In this document: one piece after another, positions 44,942-55,475 of the stretch
How the letters are laid out: every line of letters starts with the position of its first letter
Position numbering within the stretch: the first letter of the stretch is position 1
NCBI GenBank assembly: GCA_963708245.1
Contig: OY970201.1
Coordinates: forward strand, 3,596,001 to 3,660,000
Direction: 5' to 3'
Source of the DNA: CAVYXK01 sp963708245
GTDB lineage: Bacteria; Pseudomonadota; Alphaproteobacteria; Acetobacterales; Acetobacteraceae
Length of the DNA stretch: 64,000 nt
Notes under the pieces: generated by a model
Told to the model about the DNA's origin: nothing
The model's database searches: none
Seen by the model: the letters and a program-made list of their open reading frames with translations, nothing else
Program-made: the position numbers and the translations under genes

Positions 44942-47446
44942 AATACCTGCCTCGTGGTCAGTGATCTGGCCGGCGCTTGGGGTGAGGGCAGCCTTCGGAT
45001 CCAGCAAGCGATTGACAATGCCGCTCAAGAGATCACTCGTGGCGCACTCGACATCATACCAGTCCGGCTCGACAGCACCGAACTCTATGCCATCCTCCGC
45101 GCGAGGTTGTTCGAGACCATTCCGGACGAAGCGAGCCGCCGGGCTGTCGGTCAGGCCTATGCGACTGCCTACCGTACCGCGGTCCAACAGGGCGTGATGC
45201 CCGGTTCATTCGAGCGGTGGGCCCATGAGGCTTCGGAAAGCTACCCATTCCATCCTGGCCTGCATGAGTTGTTCGCCCGGTTCCGGGAGAACCAGGGATT
45301 TCAGCAAACGCGTGAGATGCTGCGCCTCTGCCGTCGAATGGTTGCCGATCTATGGACCACGGGTGGCGCGAAACGGGCAATGCTGATCCATCCTCATGCC
45401 CTGGCACTCGCCGATCCGGATGTAGCCGCCACCCTGGAACGCATCAACCCATCGCTGACCAACGCTCGGAGTCGCGACGTGGCTGACGCCCAACACAACG
45501 CGATAGCCGAGGTGCTTGCCCGAGAACCAGGCGCCGAAGCAGCGGGCGACAGTGCAAAGATGCTCTACCTGGCGTCACTTGCCATCGGTCCGAACGCCCT
45601 CCAAGGACTTACGCCGGAAGAGGTCGCCGCATACCTCTGCGCGCCCGGCCGCGATATCTCATCTGCCAACGTGGAACTCGTCACTCGACTCGAAGAGGCC
45701 AGCTGGTATCTCCACCGCCGTACTGACGGCCGCTGGCATTACCGCAACGTCAAGAATGTCACCTCCGCAATCCGCGATCGTGCAGAGCTGATGCTCGTAG
45801 ATGCACGCCGTAAGGAGGTCGAAGCCTATCTGCGCAAAACGTTTGATCCAGATGCCACGACGCCGCAACGGGCAGCCGATCGGCGAACCGCGTATCAGAG
45901 GCTTCTTGTGTTCCCAACTGTTGAGGATATTCGTTCTGCGCTAGGCCCCAACGAGGTCCTCCTTGTGATCAGCCAGCCAACGCACTCTGGGCTTAATCCC
46001 GACCTGAAAGAGTTTTGGAGTAACGAGACCTGGCGCAATCGATTGATATTCTTGTCCGGGTCGGAAACGTTCACCCAGGCTTCCATGGCTGCAGCCTATA
46101 TGAAGGCGGCAGAGGATCAGGTCGCCGAATTTGCCGCTCAAAAAATGGGTGAAACTCAGCCCGAGATGCAGCAGGCGAAAGCCGCATTGGACTCTTACAA
46201 GGGACGGTTTCATTCCGCTCTACGTGAAACATTCACGCAACTCTATTTCCCCGACATCAGTTCGGGGCGACTAGAGGCGGCGGGCCTCAAGCTTGATTTC
46301 GCGGAGAACGCTTTCGTCGGCCAGCTTGCAATTCTGGATACGCTTGTGGATCAACGAAAGTTGCGCATCGACGTCGATAGCGACGGGCTGCGCACCGAAT
46401 TTGAGACGTTCGTTTTCACTGCACAGGAGGCGCCGTGGCGTGATCTTCTGGAGACGGCAGCGCGCAAGCCAGAGTGGTATTTTCTGCCGGTGGGTGGGCA
46501 CGAGGCCATGAAGACCGCCGCGTTTCGCAAGGATGTGTGGCGCGACCAAGGACGCTACGTCCGAAAGGGACCATTCCCGAAGGATAAGACCAGCGTCCTC
46601 CTCACCCGGATCGCCCGCGACGATGGGACGGGACGGGTCACCTTCTCCGTGGGCGCCAACCATGGCGACCGCGTGCATTTCGAGGAGGGCGGAAGCACGG
46701 CGACGATCAATTCACCTGTCGTTCAAAATGGTCAACTCGAGACTACCGCGCTTCGGCTGTCCTTCTTGGCTGTGGACTCTACTGGCGAGCACGAATGTGG
46801 CGACCCCCGTGCTGAAGCTAATCCGATCACACTGAAGTACGATACCATGTACCGGGATGGAGCGCGTCGTGTAACGCTTAAGGCGATCCCAACTGGGATG
46901 ATCCGCTACACACTCGACGGCACAAACCCACGCAACGGGGGTATATGCGAAGGTGGTGAAGTCGTTGTCCCGGACGGGCTCAACCCGCTGCTGGCGATCG
47001 CGGAGGCTGAGGGCATTTGGTCGGACCAACTGCGCGTGGATTTGCCGGCTGCTGGCGGTGAGAAAAAGGATCAACCATTTAAGCCCGATTTGCACCGTGC
47101 GGCGGAGTGGCGCCACCGCCTTAGCACCAGCGACCGGGGCCGTGCATTTCGCATCCTGGAATGCTTGAAGCGCCACCGTGGCACGGCACTCGGCGGTGAC
47201 ATCACCGTCGCTCGTCAAGGTGACGCCGAAGCCTATCTTTCAGTTGCGTTTGGACCCGGCATCCAACGTTCCGCCGAAGCACTCGAAGTCTTGGCAACCG
47301 ATCTTGTCAATCAGATCATGATCGATGGCACTGCAATCGACCTATCACTAAGGATCGACGCCACGCGCTTTGAAAGTGGCACTGCATTGGTTGAGGCAGC
47401 TCGGGAGTTGGAAGAGCCATTGCAGGCGAATGAGGTGCGGCAATGA
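44942..47446 (+). pseudogene. DUF499 ATPase, C-terminal part (split by IS701)
   Basis: About 834 codons continuing the ATPase after the IS, starting TCLVVSDLAGAWGEGSLRIQ. An in-frame GTG at 44954 could give a separate C-terminal polypeptide. The part includes EVAAYLCAPGRDIS, LFQLYFPDIS-like segments and a C-terminal Ig-like/ChBD-type stretch (TPRNGGICEGGEVVVPDGLN). Without the Walker motifs, which are upstream of the IS, the fragment cannot hydrolyse ATP. Its stop overlaps the DUF3780 start as ATGA. Confidence 0.85.
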
Positions 47447-48117
47447 CAGTCACCGCGCCTCCCTCCATCAGCCAGGCCACCAAAACGCTTGGCTTCGGGC
47501 ACGCTCCCGAGCACGAGCAGCACCACTTCGTCGCGGCGATTCCCCGCGCTCAAGCCGCCGACATCATGATCTACGAAGTATTCGAGCGCGACCTGGTTGG
47601 CCCGGAGCTAATCGCCACGAATCTGCGTTGCAAACTGAATCGTGCCCGTTGGTTGAAGATCGTCGATGCACTGGAGGAGGAACTGAACCAACGGCTTCGG
47701 GCCGCCGGCATGAGGTCCAGCCAATTCAAGATCGGCGACAATCCGCTTGCACGACTGCTCGGAAAAGAACTGGTGCTGTTGGCCTGGGCTATAGAGGACG
47801 CCGACCCAGCGCTGATCCCGAACGCGATTCAAAACTGGCGCGGTCTGGCGATGGAGGAGAGATGGTGGCTCTACACGATGACCGCCGCGCAGACTGGCCA
47901 CCACAGCAAGAGCAATGTCGGCTGGCGCAAAGCCGTCCGCTACGCCCTGACCGAGAACCCGGTGGTAGCGGCCACGATACCGGTCACCTCCGCCGAACAT
48001 CGGCGCCGAACACGTCTATCAGAGCATGACACGCGCAGTCAGGGTGCGCTGTTCCGCGACATGAGTGAGCCGCAACCCGCGCTTGTCGGTGCCGCAGGTA
48101 TTTGGGACGAGCGATGA
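47443..48117 (+). CDS. DUF3780 family protein of the defence operon
   Basis: 224 residues. It opens MTVTAPPSISQATKTLGFGH, then HHFVAAIPRAQAADIMIYE, LNRARWLKIVDALEEELNQR, and IQNWRGLAMEERWWLYTMTA with GHHSKSNVGWRKAVRYALTEN. No catalytic motif is visible, so a structural or adaptor role is possible. It overlaps its neighbours by ATGA on both sides, which fits a fixed stoichiometry. As far as I recall, databases label this family anti-phage-associated. Confidence 0.88.
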   Translation: MTVTAPPSISQATKTLGFGHAPEHEQHHFVAAIPRAQAADIMIYEVFERDLVGPELIATNLRCKLNRARWLKIVDALEEELNQRLRAAGMRSSQFKIGDNPLARLLGKELVLLAWAIEDADPALIPNAIQNWRGLAMEERWWLYTMTAAQTGHHSKSNVGWRKAVRYALTENPVVAATIPVTSAEHRRRTRLSEHDTRSQGALFRDMSEPQPALVGAAGIWDER

Positions 48118-51100
48118 GCGAGACGGACGACCTTTTCTCTGCGGCACGGGCCCGTGAGCGAGCGGACGCGAAGAGCTTCATCGAAGTCCAACTGCCCATC
48201 TCAAAACTATCCAAGGAATGCTACAAAGAGCGCAAGGCTGGCGCTGGTCAAACCTTGACGGGGCTTGGTGGGTACTGGAAGGGGCGCAAGCCACTCATCT
48301 TGATCCGCGCGGTGATACTCGGACTATTGCTCCCGGTCAGCGACGATCCTGATCGAGACCGAGCAATATTTCTTAAGCTCATGCTCATGGACGAGGCGGG
48401 TCTGCTGAAGCGACGCAAACCCTTCAATGGACAAATGGCCAGCCGTGTCGCGGAACTATTGCCAGAATCATCTTGGTCGCGGGCGATTTCTCGCATTGCC
48501 GGCGGTTACATCTGGATCCGCAGTGTCGCACGTGCCAAACGGCAGGCAGTGGAGGTTGAAGCATTTCTAGCGATGGGGCTGGACGAGCAGTTGCGCCACT
48601 GTGTGAGGCCGGAAGAGCTGCCGGACTCCGCACTGGACGATGTTTGGGAGGAGGTCAACGGACCTCTCGGGACACATGCGGGTTCGTTCGCGACGCTGAT
48701 TGAGGAGTTAAGCGCACGTCGCTTCGGCCAACGGGCACGTGTCGGCGATCCGTTCTGTGGCGGCGGCTCTATTCCGTTCGAAGCTGCACGGATTGGGTGT
48801 GACGTATACGCTTCCGACCTAAACCCAATTGCCTGCCTACTGACCTGGGGGGCGCTAAATATTGTCGGTGGCACGCCAGAAGTTCGACAACGCATCGCGG
48901 CGGCGCAGAACGCCATCGTGCGGAAGGTTGACTGCGAGATCACCAGGCTCGGCATTGAGCACGATGGCGCCGATGGCGATCTGCGCTTACCGGCGGATGC
49001 TCCCACGCGATGGCCGCACGGGTGGCGGGCCACCCGCAATGGGGAGCCGGTGGCGCCGGCGCAACCACCTTATATCGTGACGTGCCCCCGTTCGGGATGG
49101 CGTGTGCCAATGCTGGACTCCCAGCAGGTGAGCGAGCGGCACCGCGTGGTCTTGCGCCTGGTTCCCGACGCCGCAGCACGTGAATATCGGATTGAGCCAT
49201 TGGTCGAGGTAGATGCCGACGCCTGGGAATCAGCGGCTTTGGGCACAGTGGTGCGCGAGAATGGGACCCTCTTTCTCGTCCATAACCCTGAGCCGGATGC
49301 TCCAGGCGCGCGGGTACGCGTGCGCATCGCCAACCGAGCGAAGTCCTATCTGCATTGCGTCGAGGTGCTCGATCCGAACACGGGGTGGCGCGTTCCTTTA
49401 GCGCCAAGCTGGGTTATCAGCCGCAATTATCGTACCGTTGCTCGCCTGGTCCCGGATACAGATCAAAAGCGCTTCGACATTGATATTAGGATGGAGGCAG
49501 ACGACGAGGCGCTTGAACAAGCAACTCACGGTACAGTTGATGGCAATGACCTACGCGTAGTCATAAACGGGCACGAGCATCGTACTTCGATTGAGCGACT
49601 GCGTGGTGAAGTGCGATTGAAGGCCCGATATCGCGACACAGCCGAAGAAGCGCGAGACCACGATCGCTTCGCGGCCTGCCGAAATCGATATGCTCCGATG
49701 GCTGGAAATGATTTGCGCCTGTGGGACATTGGCGACATCATGCCCCGATCCGATGATATTTTTCAGGAGCGACTCTACGCGGTTCAATGGCTGACGCCTG
49801 ATGGGAACCTGTTCTTTACAGCCGCGGGCACAGAGGACATTGCCCGTGATCGCCGAGTCGAAACGATAGTGCGAGAGAACCTGGTGGAATGGCAGAAGCG
49901 TGGGTTAGTACCGGACAGCCGAATTGAACCGGGCGACGAGACGTTACGTTTGACGCGCGAGCGCGGCTGGACGTATTGGCACCATCTCTTCATGTCCCGG
50001 CATCTGTGGATTGGTGCCAAAGTTCGCGAAGCCATGGTAGAGGCTGGCGACTCAGACGAGCGTCTTGGCGAGGCGGTCGGGTTTGCACGATTACTCGATT
50101 ACATGTCGCGCCTCTCACAGTGGGTAGTGGGATTCCAGGGACGACCCGGAGTGGCTCCGTCGGCTGATTTCTGCTGTCACGTGTTCTACAACCAGGCCTT
50201 GAACACGTTTTACAATTACGGTATTCGAGCTTTTCACTATATGTCGGATGCCTTGCAGCAAGACGTTGCCAGCGCTTATGCCAGGTCTGATGCCTATATT
50301 AGCACTTGCCCTGCGAATTCTCTCGTTTCTACTAGCCAAATATGGATCACCGACCCACCCTACGCCGATGCGATCCAGTACCATGAGATCACTGAATATT
50401 TCATTGCCTGGCTAGCCAAGAACCCGCCACGCAACGATTGGGTCTGGGACAGTCGGCGTGAACTTGCTATTCGTGGTGAAAGTCACGCATTTCGCCGCGC
50501 AATGGTTGAGGCCTACGCGGCTATGGCTATGCACATGCCGGACAACGGTTACCAGGTGGTGATGTTCACCCATCAGGACGTAGCTGTATGGGCTGACCTT
50601 GCGGAAATCCTTTGGGCAGCAGGCCTCCATGTTACTGCTGGCTGGTGCATAGCTACCGAAACCGAGAGTGCGACTCGCGTTGGCAACTATGTGCAGGGAA
50701 CTGTCCTGCTGGTGCTGCGGAGGCGCCGCGGGGAGGCGGCTGGTTTCATCGCAAGACTGCAACGACCCGTTGAGGACGCGGTGGTTGCGAAACTTCGGGC
50801 CATGCGCGCGCTAGATGATGGGGAGGAACCGAATTTTGGCGATGCCGATTACCAACTCGCGGCCTACGCCGCGGCACTGGAGGTCCTGACGCACTACGGC
50901 ACGATAGACGGGCGACCCGTGGCTACGGAGGTCCTGCGTGAGCGGCGACAGGGAGATGTCTCTGAGGTCGAGCGGCTGCTCCACCGAGCCGTGCGCATCG
51001 CCTCCGACTTCCTCGTCCCTGCCGACCTTGCCCGCGCTGTGTGGGATGAACTGGGACCCGAAGAGAGATTCTATCTCAAGGGCCTTGATCTGGAGCGGGC

Positions 51101-51515
51101 GGGCGAAAGCCGGATCTCCGCCTATCAGGAAATGGCACGTGACTTCGGCGTGGAGCATCGGGAGATGCTGGGCAACACGCAGCCCAACAAGGTACGGCTG
51201 AAGACGGCACGTGAATTCGGCCGCCGCGATCTCAAGCGTGCTGGCAGTTCCGACCAAGCGGAGGACCGTGCATTAGAGGGCTTCGCAGGAGGCCTGGTGC
51301 GGCACGTACTCTACGCAATTCATATTGCACAGGAGATGCAGGAACTGCGCCCGTCGCTGGACTGGTTTGCCGCCAACCTACCAGAGTATTGGACCCGGCA
51401 GCGGCGAGTGATCGAGCTTCTGGATTACTTCGGCACGATCCGCACGGCCGCGCGCGCCGAAGAGGCCGCAACCGCGCGCAACTTGCGCGGTGCCGTCGAC
51501 AATCATCGCCTCTGA
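48114..51515 (+). CDS. DUF1156 DNA methyltransferase of the defence operon
   Basis: 1133 residues. The N-terminal DUF1156 block reads FIEVQLPISKLSKECYKERK. The SAM-binding motif is DPFCGGGSIPFEAARIGCDV around residue 212, followed by DLNPIACLLTWGALN. The catalytic motif DPPY (WITDPPYADAIQYHEITEYF) is near residue 746, which points to N6-adenine or N4-cytosine methylation. The long spacer between them (260-740) contains two similar beta-rich blocks. The C-terminus is helical. The start overlaps the DUF3780 stop. It probably marks host DNA as self. Confidence 0.9.
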   Translation: MSETDDLFSAARARERADAKSFIEVQLPISKLSKECYKERKAGAGQTLTGLGGYWKGRKPLILIRAVILGLLLPVSDDPDRDRAIFLKLMLMDEAGLLKRRKPFNGQMASRVAELLPESSWSRAISRIAGGYIWIRSVARAKRQAVEVEAFLAMGLDEQLRHCVRPEELPDSALDDVWEEVNGPLGTHAGSFATLIEELSARRFGQRARVGDPFCGGGSIPFEAARIGCDVYASDLNPIACLLTWGALNIVGGTPEVRQRIAAAQNAIVRKVDCEITRLGIEHDGADGDLRLPADAPTRWPHGWRATRNGEPVAPAQPPYIVTCPRSGWRVPMLDSQQVSERHRVVLRLVPDAAAREYRIEPLVEVDADAWESAALGTVVRENGTLFLVHNPEPDAPGARVRVRIANRAKSYLHCVEVLDPNTGWRVPLAPSWVISRNYRTVARLVPDTDQKRFDIDIRMEADDEALEQATHGTVDGNDLRVVINGHEHRTSIERLRGEVRLKARYRDTAEEARDHDRFAACRNRYAPMAGNDLRLWDIGDIMPRSDDIFQERLYAVQWLTPDGNLFFTAAGTEDIARDRRVETIVRENLVEWQKRGLVPDSRIEPGDETLRLTRERGWTYWHHLFMSRHLWIGAKVREAMVEAGDSDERLGEAVGFARLLDYMSRLSQWVVGFQGRPGVAPSADFCCHVFYNQALNTFYNYGIRAFHYMSDALQQDVASAYARSDAYISTCPANSLVSTSQIWITDPPYADAIQYHEITEYFIAWLAKNPPRNDWVWDSRRELAIRGESHAFRRAMVEAYAAMAMHMPDNGYQVVMFTHQDVAVWADLAEILWAAGLHVTAGWCIATETESATRVGNYVQGTVLLVLRRRRGEAAGFIARLQRPVEDAVVAKLRAMRALDDGEEPNFGDADYQLAAYAAALEVLTHYGTIDGRPVATEVLRERRQGDVSEVERLLHRAVRIASDFLVPADLARAVWDELGPEERFYLKGLDLERAGESRISAYQEMARDFGVEHREMLGNTQPNKVRLKTAREFGRRDLKRAGSSDQAEDRALEGFAGGLVRHVLYAIHIAQEMQELRPSLDWFAANLPEYWTRQRRVIELLDYFGTIRTAARAEEAATARNLRGAVDNHRL

Positions 51516-54148
51516 TGGGGCTCCACCGCTTCTCGTCGCGGCTGGAACGACATGGCCGCTTTCTGGACACGCGGCTTCGGGGTGCTGTCGCCTACGATCG
51601 CATAGCGGGCTACTTTCGTAGCTCTGTGTTCGAGATCGCCGGCGAGGCCTTCGAGCAGGCCGAAGGGCCAATTCGCATCGTCTGCAATTCTGGCCTTGAT
51701 GTCCGCGATGTGGACGTGGCCCGCGCGATCTTCACTGAATGGACCGAGGGCACGCCGGAAGCGATGAGCAACCGACAACGGCCTCGGTACGAGCGGTTGG
51801 CCATGCTCTTGCGGGCACGGCGAGTCGAAATACGGGTGCTTCCCGACGCATCCTTCGGTCTAATCCATGGCAAGGCTGGCGTCATCCGCTATGCCGACGG
51901 ACGTAGCACCTGTTTCATTGGCTCAATCAACGAAACCGGTGAGGGCTGGACTCGGCATTACGAACTGCTGTGGGAGGACGAGGATGCCGAATCGGTTGCG
52001 TGGGTGCAGGCGGAATTTGATGCACTGTGGGCCCACCGGGACGCCCGACCTCTGTCAGCGGTTGTGGTGGAGGATGTGGAGCGCATCCTCAAGCGGCGTA
52101 TCGTCCCGGTGGCGGAGTGGGATACCGCCGCAGAGGAACAAGCGCCGTTTATCGAAGCGCCCGCGTCTCGCCAGGGTGTTGGTCTGGCACCGCACCAACG
52201 TGCGTTCGTCGGACGCGTCGTGCGCGACCTCGATACCTTCGGCCAGGCACGGTTCCTGTTGGCAGACGATGTCGGCTTAGGGAAGACAGTTCAGCTCGGT
52301 ATGGCAGCCGAAATAGTCGCCCTCACTCGCCCAGGGCCTGTGCTGGTATTGGCGCCAAAAAACCTTCTCCTGCAATGGCAGGATGAGTTGTGGCGAATGC
52401 TCGCCGTGCCGTCGGCACGCTGGATCGATGGATGTTGGATCGCCGAGGACGAGTCAGTCTGGCCGAATGCTCCGACAGCATGCCCGCGCCGGATTGGGAT
52501 TTTTCCGACAAGCCTCGTGACAGCGGGTAGCGATACTGCACAAACGCTACTTGGTCGCCGTTATGCTTGCGTTGTGTTGGATGAAGCGCACCGGGCGCGC
52601 CGACCACACTCACGGGGTGTGGAAGGCGATCCAACACACCTGATGCGTTTCATGCTTGATCTCGCCGCGCGGACCGAGTCGCTGCTGCTTGGCACAGCCA
52701 CCCCGATTCAGATGCATCGCATGGAGCTCTACGACCTGATGAGTATTCTGCATCGTGGTTGCGAGCGGATACTTGGAGGTTTTGGCAGCCCCTGGGTACT
52801 CCAGCGCAACGACGCAATGGATATGATTGCCGCTATCACCCCACCGCCATCAAGCATCGCACAGATTTGGGCCTGGCTACGCGATCCGCTTGTTCCCAAG
52901 GGTGAGCATCCTGTAGCCACCCAGATTCGTGCTGAACTTGGTGTCCCCGATCGCCAAACATCGGTGCTACCTGATGCCCTCGACCGGCTTGGTATCCCGC
53001 TAAAGCTTCGTCTGCAAGCCGCGGGCAACGAACTTGTGCTGCATCATAATCCGTTTGTTCGCCATATTATCAAGCGCCGTCGCAAAGACCTGCGGAACCG
53101 CGATGGGTCACCGGTGTTCCGTGAGATCCCGGTCCGCTTGCACGGTGACGGAGACGATGACGCACTGGACATGTCTGATGCCATGGCAGCGGCCTATAGC
53201 GATGCTCGGACTTATTGTGAGCAAGTCGCGAAGGTTCGGCCGGCGGCAGGCGTTTTGAAGACGCTGCTACTGCGCCGCATTGGAAGTTCGCTGCGAGCCG
53301 GACTGCTGACCGCACGCAAGTTGCGAACCGGGGAGGAGGCAGCGCTCTTCGCTGAGGAAGAAGTTAATGGTCCCGGTGGGCCAGTCATCGACCCAGGCCA
53401 GGAAGCCAGAAACAGACTGGACAGCGCCATCCGTCACATGGAGTCGGCGGGGGATGACGATCCGAAATTCTCCGCCATATTACAGCGGCTGCGGTCTGGG
53501 TGGGCGGAGCGAGGGTGCATTCTGTTCAGTCAATACCTTGACACAGTAGTCTGGCTCGCTGGCCATCTGGCGCTGGCATTTCCTCAGGAGCCGGTCGGTA
53601 TCTATGGCGGGCAGGATAACACCTATCTGTTCGAAGAAGGCCAGCGTCGTAGGGCCACCCGCGATGACATCCAGGCGCAGGTACGGCACCGCTCATTGCG
53701 CATCCTTGTCGCAACAGACGCGGCATCGGAAGGTCTGAACCTTCAGCGCCTTGAAACGCTCATCAACATCGACTTGCCGTGGAATCCTGCCCGGCTTGAG
53801 CAGCGGAAAGGACGCATCGACCGTCTCGGCCAGCTCGCCCCGGAGATAGACATTCTAAATTTGCGGTACCGGAACTCAGTAGAAGACGAAGTGCATCATG
53901 CGCTCTCTTCGCGCCTTCGTCAAATTCGCGACGTTTTCGGCACGATCCCAGACACGTTAGAGGATGTCTGGGTCGAAACGGCACTGGGCGATCTCGAAGC
54001 AGCGAGGAGACGGATCGAGGAAGTTCCAGCGCGCCATCCTTTTGATGTCCGCTATGCGCAGGACCTCCCAGCGAGCGCGTGGGAGCGCTGCACGCAGGTA
54101 CTGGATCGCATGGATGCCCTTCGTATCTTGAAGTCCGGATGGGTCTGA
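51515..54148 (+). CDS. Phospholipase-D/SNF2 helicase fusion of the defence operon
   Basis: 877 residues. The N-terminal PLD-like nuclease domain (1-200) has LIHGKAGVIRYADG and FIGSINETGEGW, i.e. the HxK...GSxN signature; only one full HKD set is visible, so a dimer is likely. The helicase part has Walker A DDVGLGKTVQ around residue 252, VLDEAHRARR, LLLGTATPIQ, and the C-terminal LVATDAASEGLNLQRLETLI with RLEQRKGRIDRLGQ. The ATG overlaps the DUF1156 stop (TGATG). It is probably the effector that finds and cuts unmodified DNA. Confidence 0.92.
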   Translation: MGLHRFSSRLERHGRFLDTRLRGAVAYDRIAGYFRSSVFEIAGEAFEQAEGPIRIVCNSGLDVRDVDVARAIFTEWTEGTPEAMSNRQRPRYERLAMLLRARRVEIRVLPDASFGLIHGKAGVIRYADGRSTCFIGSINETGEGWTRHYELLWEDEDAESVAWVQAEFDALWAHRDARPLSAVVVEDVERILKRRIVPVAEWDTAAEEQAPFIEAPASRQGVGLAPHQRAFVGRVVRDLDTFGQARFLLADDVGLGKTVQLGMAAEIVALTRPGPVLVLAPKNLLLQWQDELWRMLAVPSARWIDGCWIAEDESVWPNAPTACPRRIGIFPTSLVTAGSDTAQTLLGRRYACVVLDEAHRARRPHSRGVEGDPTHLMRFMLDLAARTESLLLGTATPIQMHRMELYDLMSILHRGCERILGGFGSPWVLQRNDAMDMIAAITPPPSSIAQIWAWLRDPLVPKGEHPVATQIRAELGVPDRQTSVLPDALDRLGIPLKLRLQAAGNELVLHHNPFVRHIIKRRRKDLRNRDGSPVFREIPVRLHGDGDDDALDMSDAMAAAYSDARTYCEQVAKVRPAAGVLKTLLLRRIGSSLRAGLLTARKLRTGEEAALFAEEEVNGPGGPVIDPGQEARNRLDSAIRHMESAGDDDPKFSAILQRLRSGWAERGCILFSQYLDTVVWLAGHLALAFPQEPVGIYGGQDNTYLFEEGQRRRATRDDIQAQVRHRSLRILVATDAASEGLNLQRLETLINIDLPWNPARLEQRKGRIDRLGQLAPEIDILNLRYRNSVEDEVHHALSSRLRQIRDVFGTIPDTLEDVWVETALGDLEAARRRIEEVPARHPFDVRYAQDLPASAWERCTQVLDRMDALRILKSGWV

Positions 54149-54300
54149 GAGGGAGACGGCTGTGCCTGCGCAGGCGGATATGCGTATCCGGGCAGAAGAG
54201 TCGCTTGACGACGACTGTTCAGGCTAGTGGAGGGCAGAGGGTCGGTCGTCCTCTAAACAACGCCAACAGCGAACTTTCCGTGAACATGGGAGTTCTATGC
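54149..54300. other. Gap between the defence operon and the IS21-like remnant
   Basis: I see no gene, terminator or strong repeat in this short stretch. Confidence 0.3.
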
Positions 54301-54491
54301 TGTGAATCGGCGTCCAACTTTGACCCCACCTCTACGAAAGGCAAGTACCTGTAACCACGTGTCTTTTCTGGATTTGGAGGGGTTACGACCGGCGTCCAAT
54401 ATTGACCCCGGCAAAATGCCAATTCCTCTCGTGTTTATCAACGCAATAGACCGGCCTGGGGTGGGGTCAAGGTTGGACGCCGATCTACACA
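54301..54491. mobile_element. 191-bp MITE-like derivative of an IS21-type element
   Basis: Left end TGTGAATCGGCGTCCAACTT then TGACCCCA at 54301; a second inner copy (CGGCGTCCAATATTGACCCC) at 54390; and the inverted right end (read inward TGTGTAGATCGGCGTCCAAC) ending at 54491. Multiple inner repeats of the terminus are typical of IS21. No istA or istB genes remain, so it is a non-autonomous deletion derivative. Confidence 0.75.
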
Positions 54492-54572
54492 CGGCGTTCG
54501 GGCGACCGATGCCGGCTCCGACGCGTTCGCCTTCGCCCAGGCGTCGGCCAGGGTGGATTCCGGCGGTTCTAG

Positions 54573-54911
54573 CGCGGTCGAGACGATCCCGATGGGCGGC
54601 TCACATATGCAGGGCGAGCCGGGACGGGCATGGGCGAGGAAGAGCTTGAGCGGCTGTGGCGCAGAATGCAGCCACTCGTCAGCCAGACGATGCCACTTGA
54701 TGTTCCGCCGCCGCGCACGAGCCGCTTTGGCACGCCGCTGGAGCCATCCCGCGTGCACTGGGTGCGCCCGGAGCTGGTTGTGGAGGTGAATTACCTGACC
54801 TGGACCCTCGATAATCTACTGCGCCAGGTTGTGTATGTGGGGCTGCGCGAGGACAAGCCGGCGCGCGATGTGCAGCAGCCAGTTCCGCATCCCAAAGCAG
54901 CCAAGAGATAG
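54573..54911 (+). pseudogene. ligD: C-terminal fragment of ATP-dependent DNA ligase (LigD/LigC type)
   Basis: About 112 codons after an in-frame TAG. The OB-fold end of the ligase domain is recognisable: DGRLTYAGRAGTGM, ELERLWRRMQPL, RFGTPLEPSRVHWVRPELVV, EVNYLTW, LRQVVYVGLREDKPARDV. The nucleotidyltransferase part with the catalytic Lys is missing. A second, shorter copy of the same end lies at 59336-59458 on the other strand. It is not functional alone. Confidence 0.82.
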
Positions 54912-55475
54912 GCTCTGGTCAAGAACGGATGAGGAAATACCGTGATAAGACCCAGGCTTTGTTCCTGGCCCTCCCCCCGTGACTTGAGTCACACCCCCCG
55001 CCCAGTCCTGGACTTAACAACGGGAAACGCGATCAGAGATAGGCTCTGATCAAGAACAGACGGAGGGCCCGGACGATGTCCGGTAGCGTGCAAGACCGCA
55101 CCAAGCGGTTCCCTGACGTCGACTTCAATGTCAACGTCAAGCAGATGGAGAAGCTGATCGGGGCGGCAACTCACGCCTCGGATCGCGAGATCAAGGACCT
55201 TGCCAAGGAGATCAAACAGGCGGGGATCGACAAGGTCACCGGCGCGCATTCGGGCGGCTTGGGTGGCGGCGGCCACGAGCCGGACCCGAACCAGCACTGC
55301 ACCGTGAAGGCCGGCAACACGAACAAATTCCGGGTCCCGACCGCAAGGCCAGAATTCGGGCCTGTGGGTATGACTTCAGTCACACCGGATCGGATCACCA
55401 CCGCTTTACGATGCAAAACACGACCATGGACAGGCTCTGGTCGCGAAAGGATGAGGAAATGCCATGATAAGGTTT
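54904..55475. repeat. Dispersed ~43-bp repeat, three copies
   Basis: Copies at about 54907-54949, 55038-55066 (shorter) and 55429-55471 share AGGCTCTGGTCAAGAAC then GGATGAGGAAATRCCRTGAT, with a few differences. The first and last match at about 36 of 43 positions. Short TGACTTGAGTCACAC-like palindromes (54981, 55369) accompany the outer copies. The function is unknown. Confidence 0.65.

Noticed and set aside
42737..54148. Assignment of the defence operon to DISARM
   Set aside because: Methyltransferase, PLD and SNF2 domains occur in DISARM too, but DrmA and DrmB (DUF1998) are absent and the PLD and helicase are fused; DUF499, DUF3780 and DUF1156 point to a different system.
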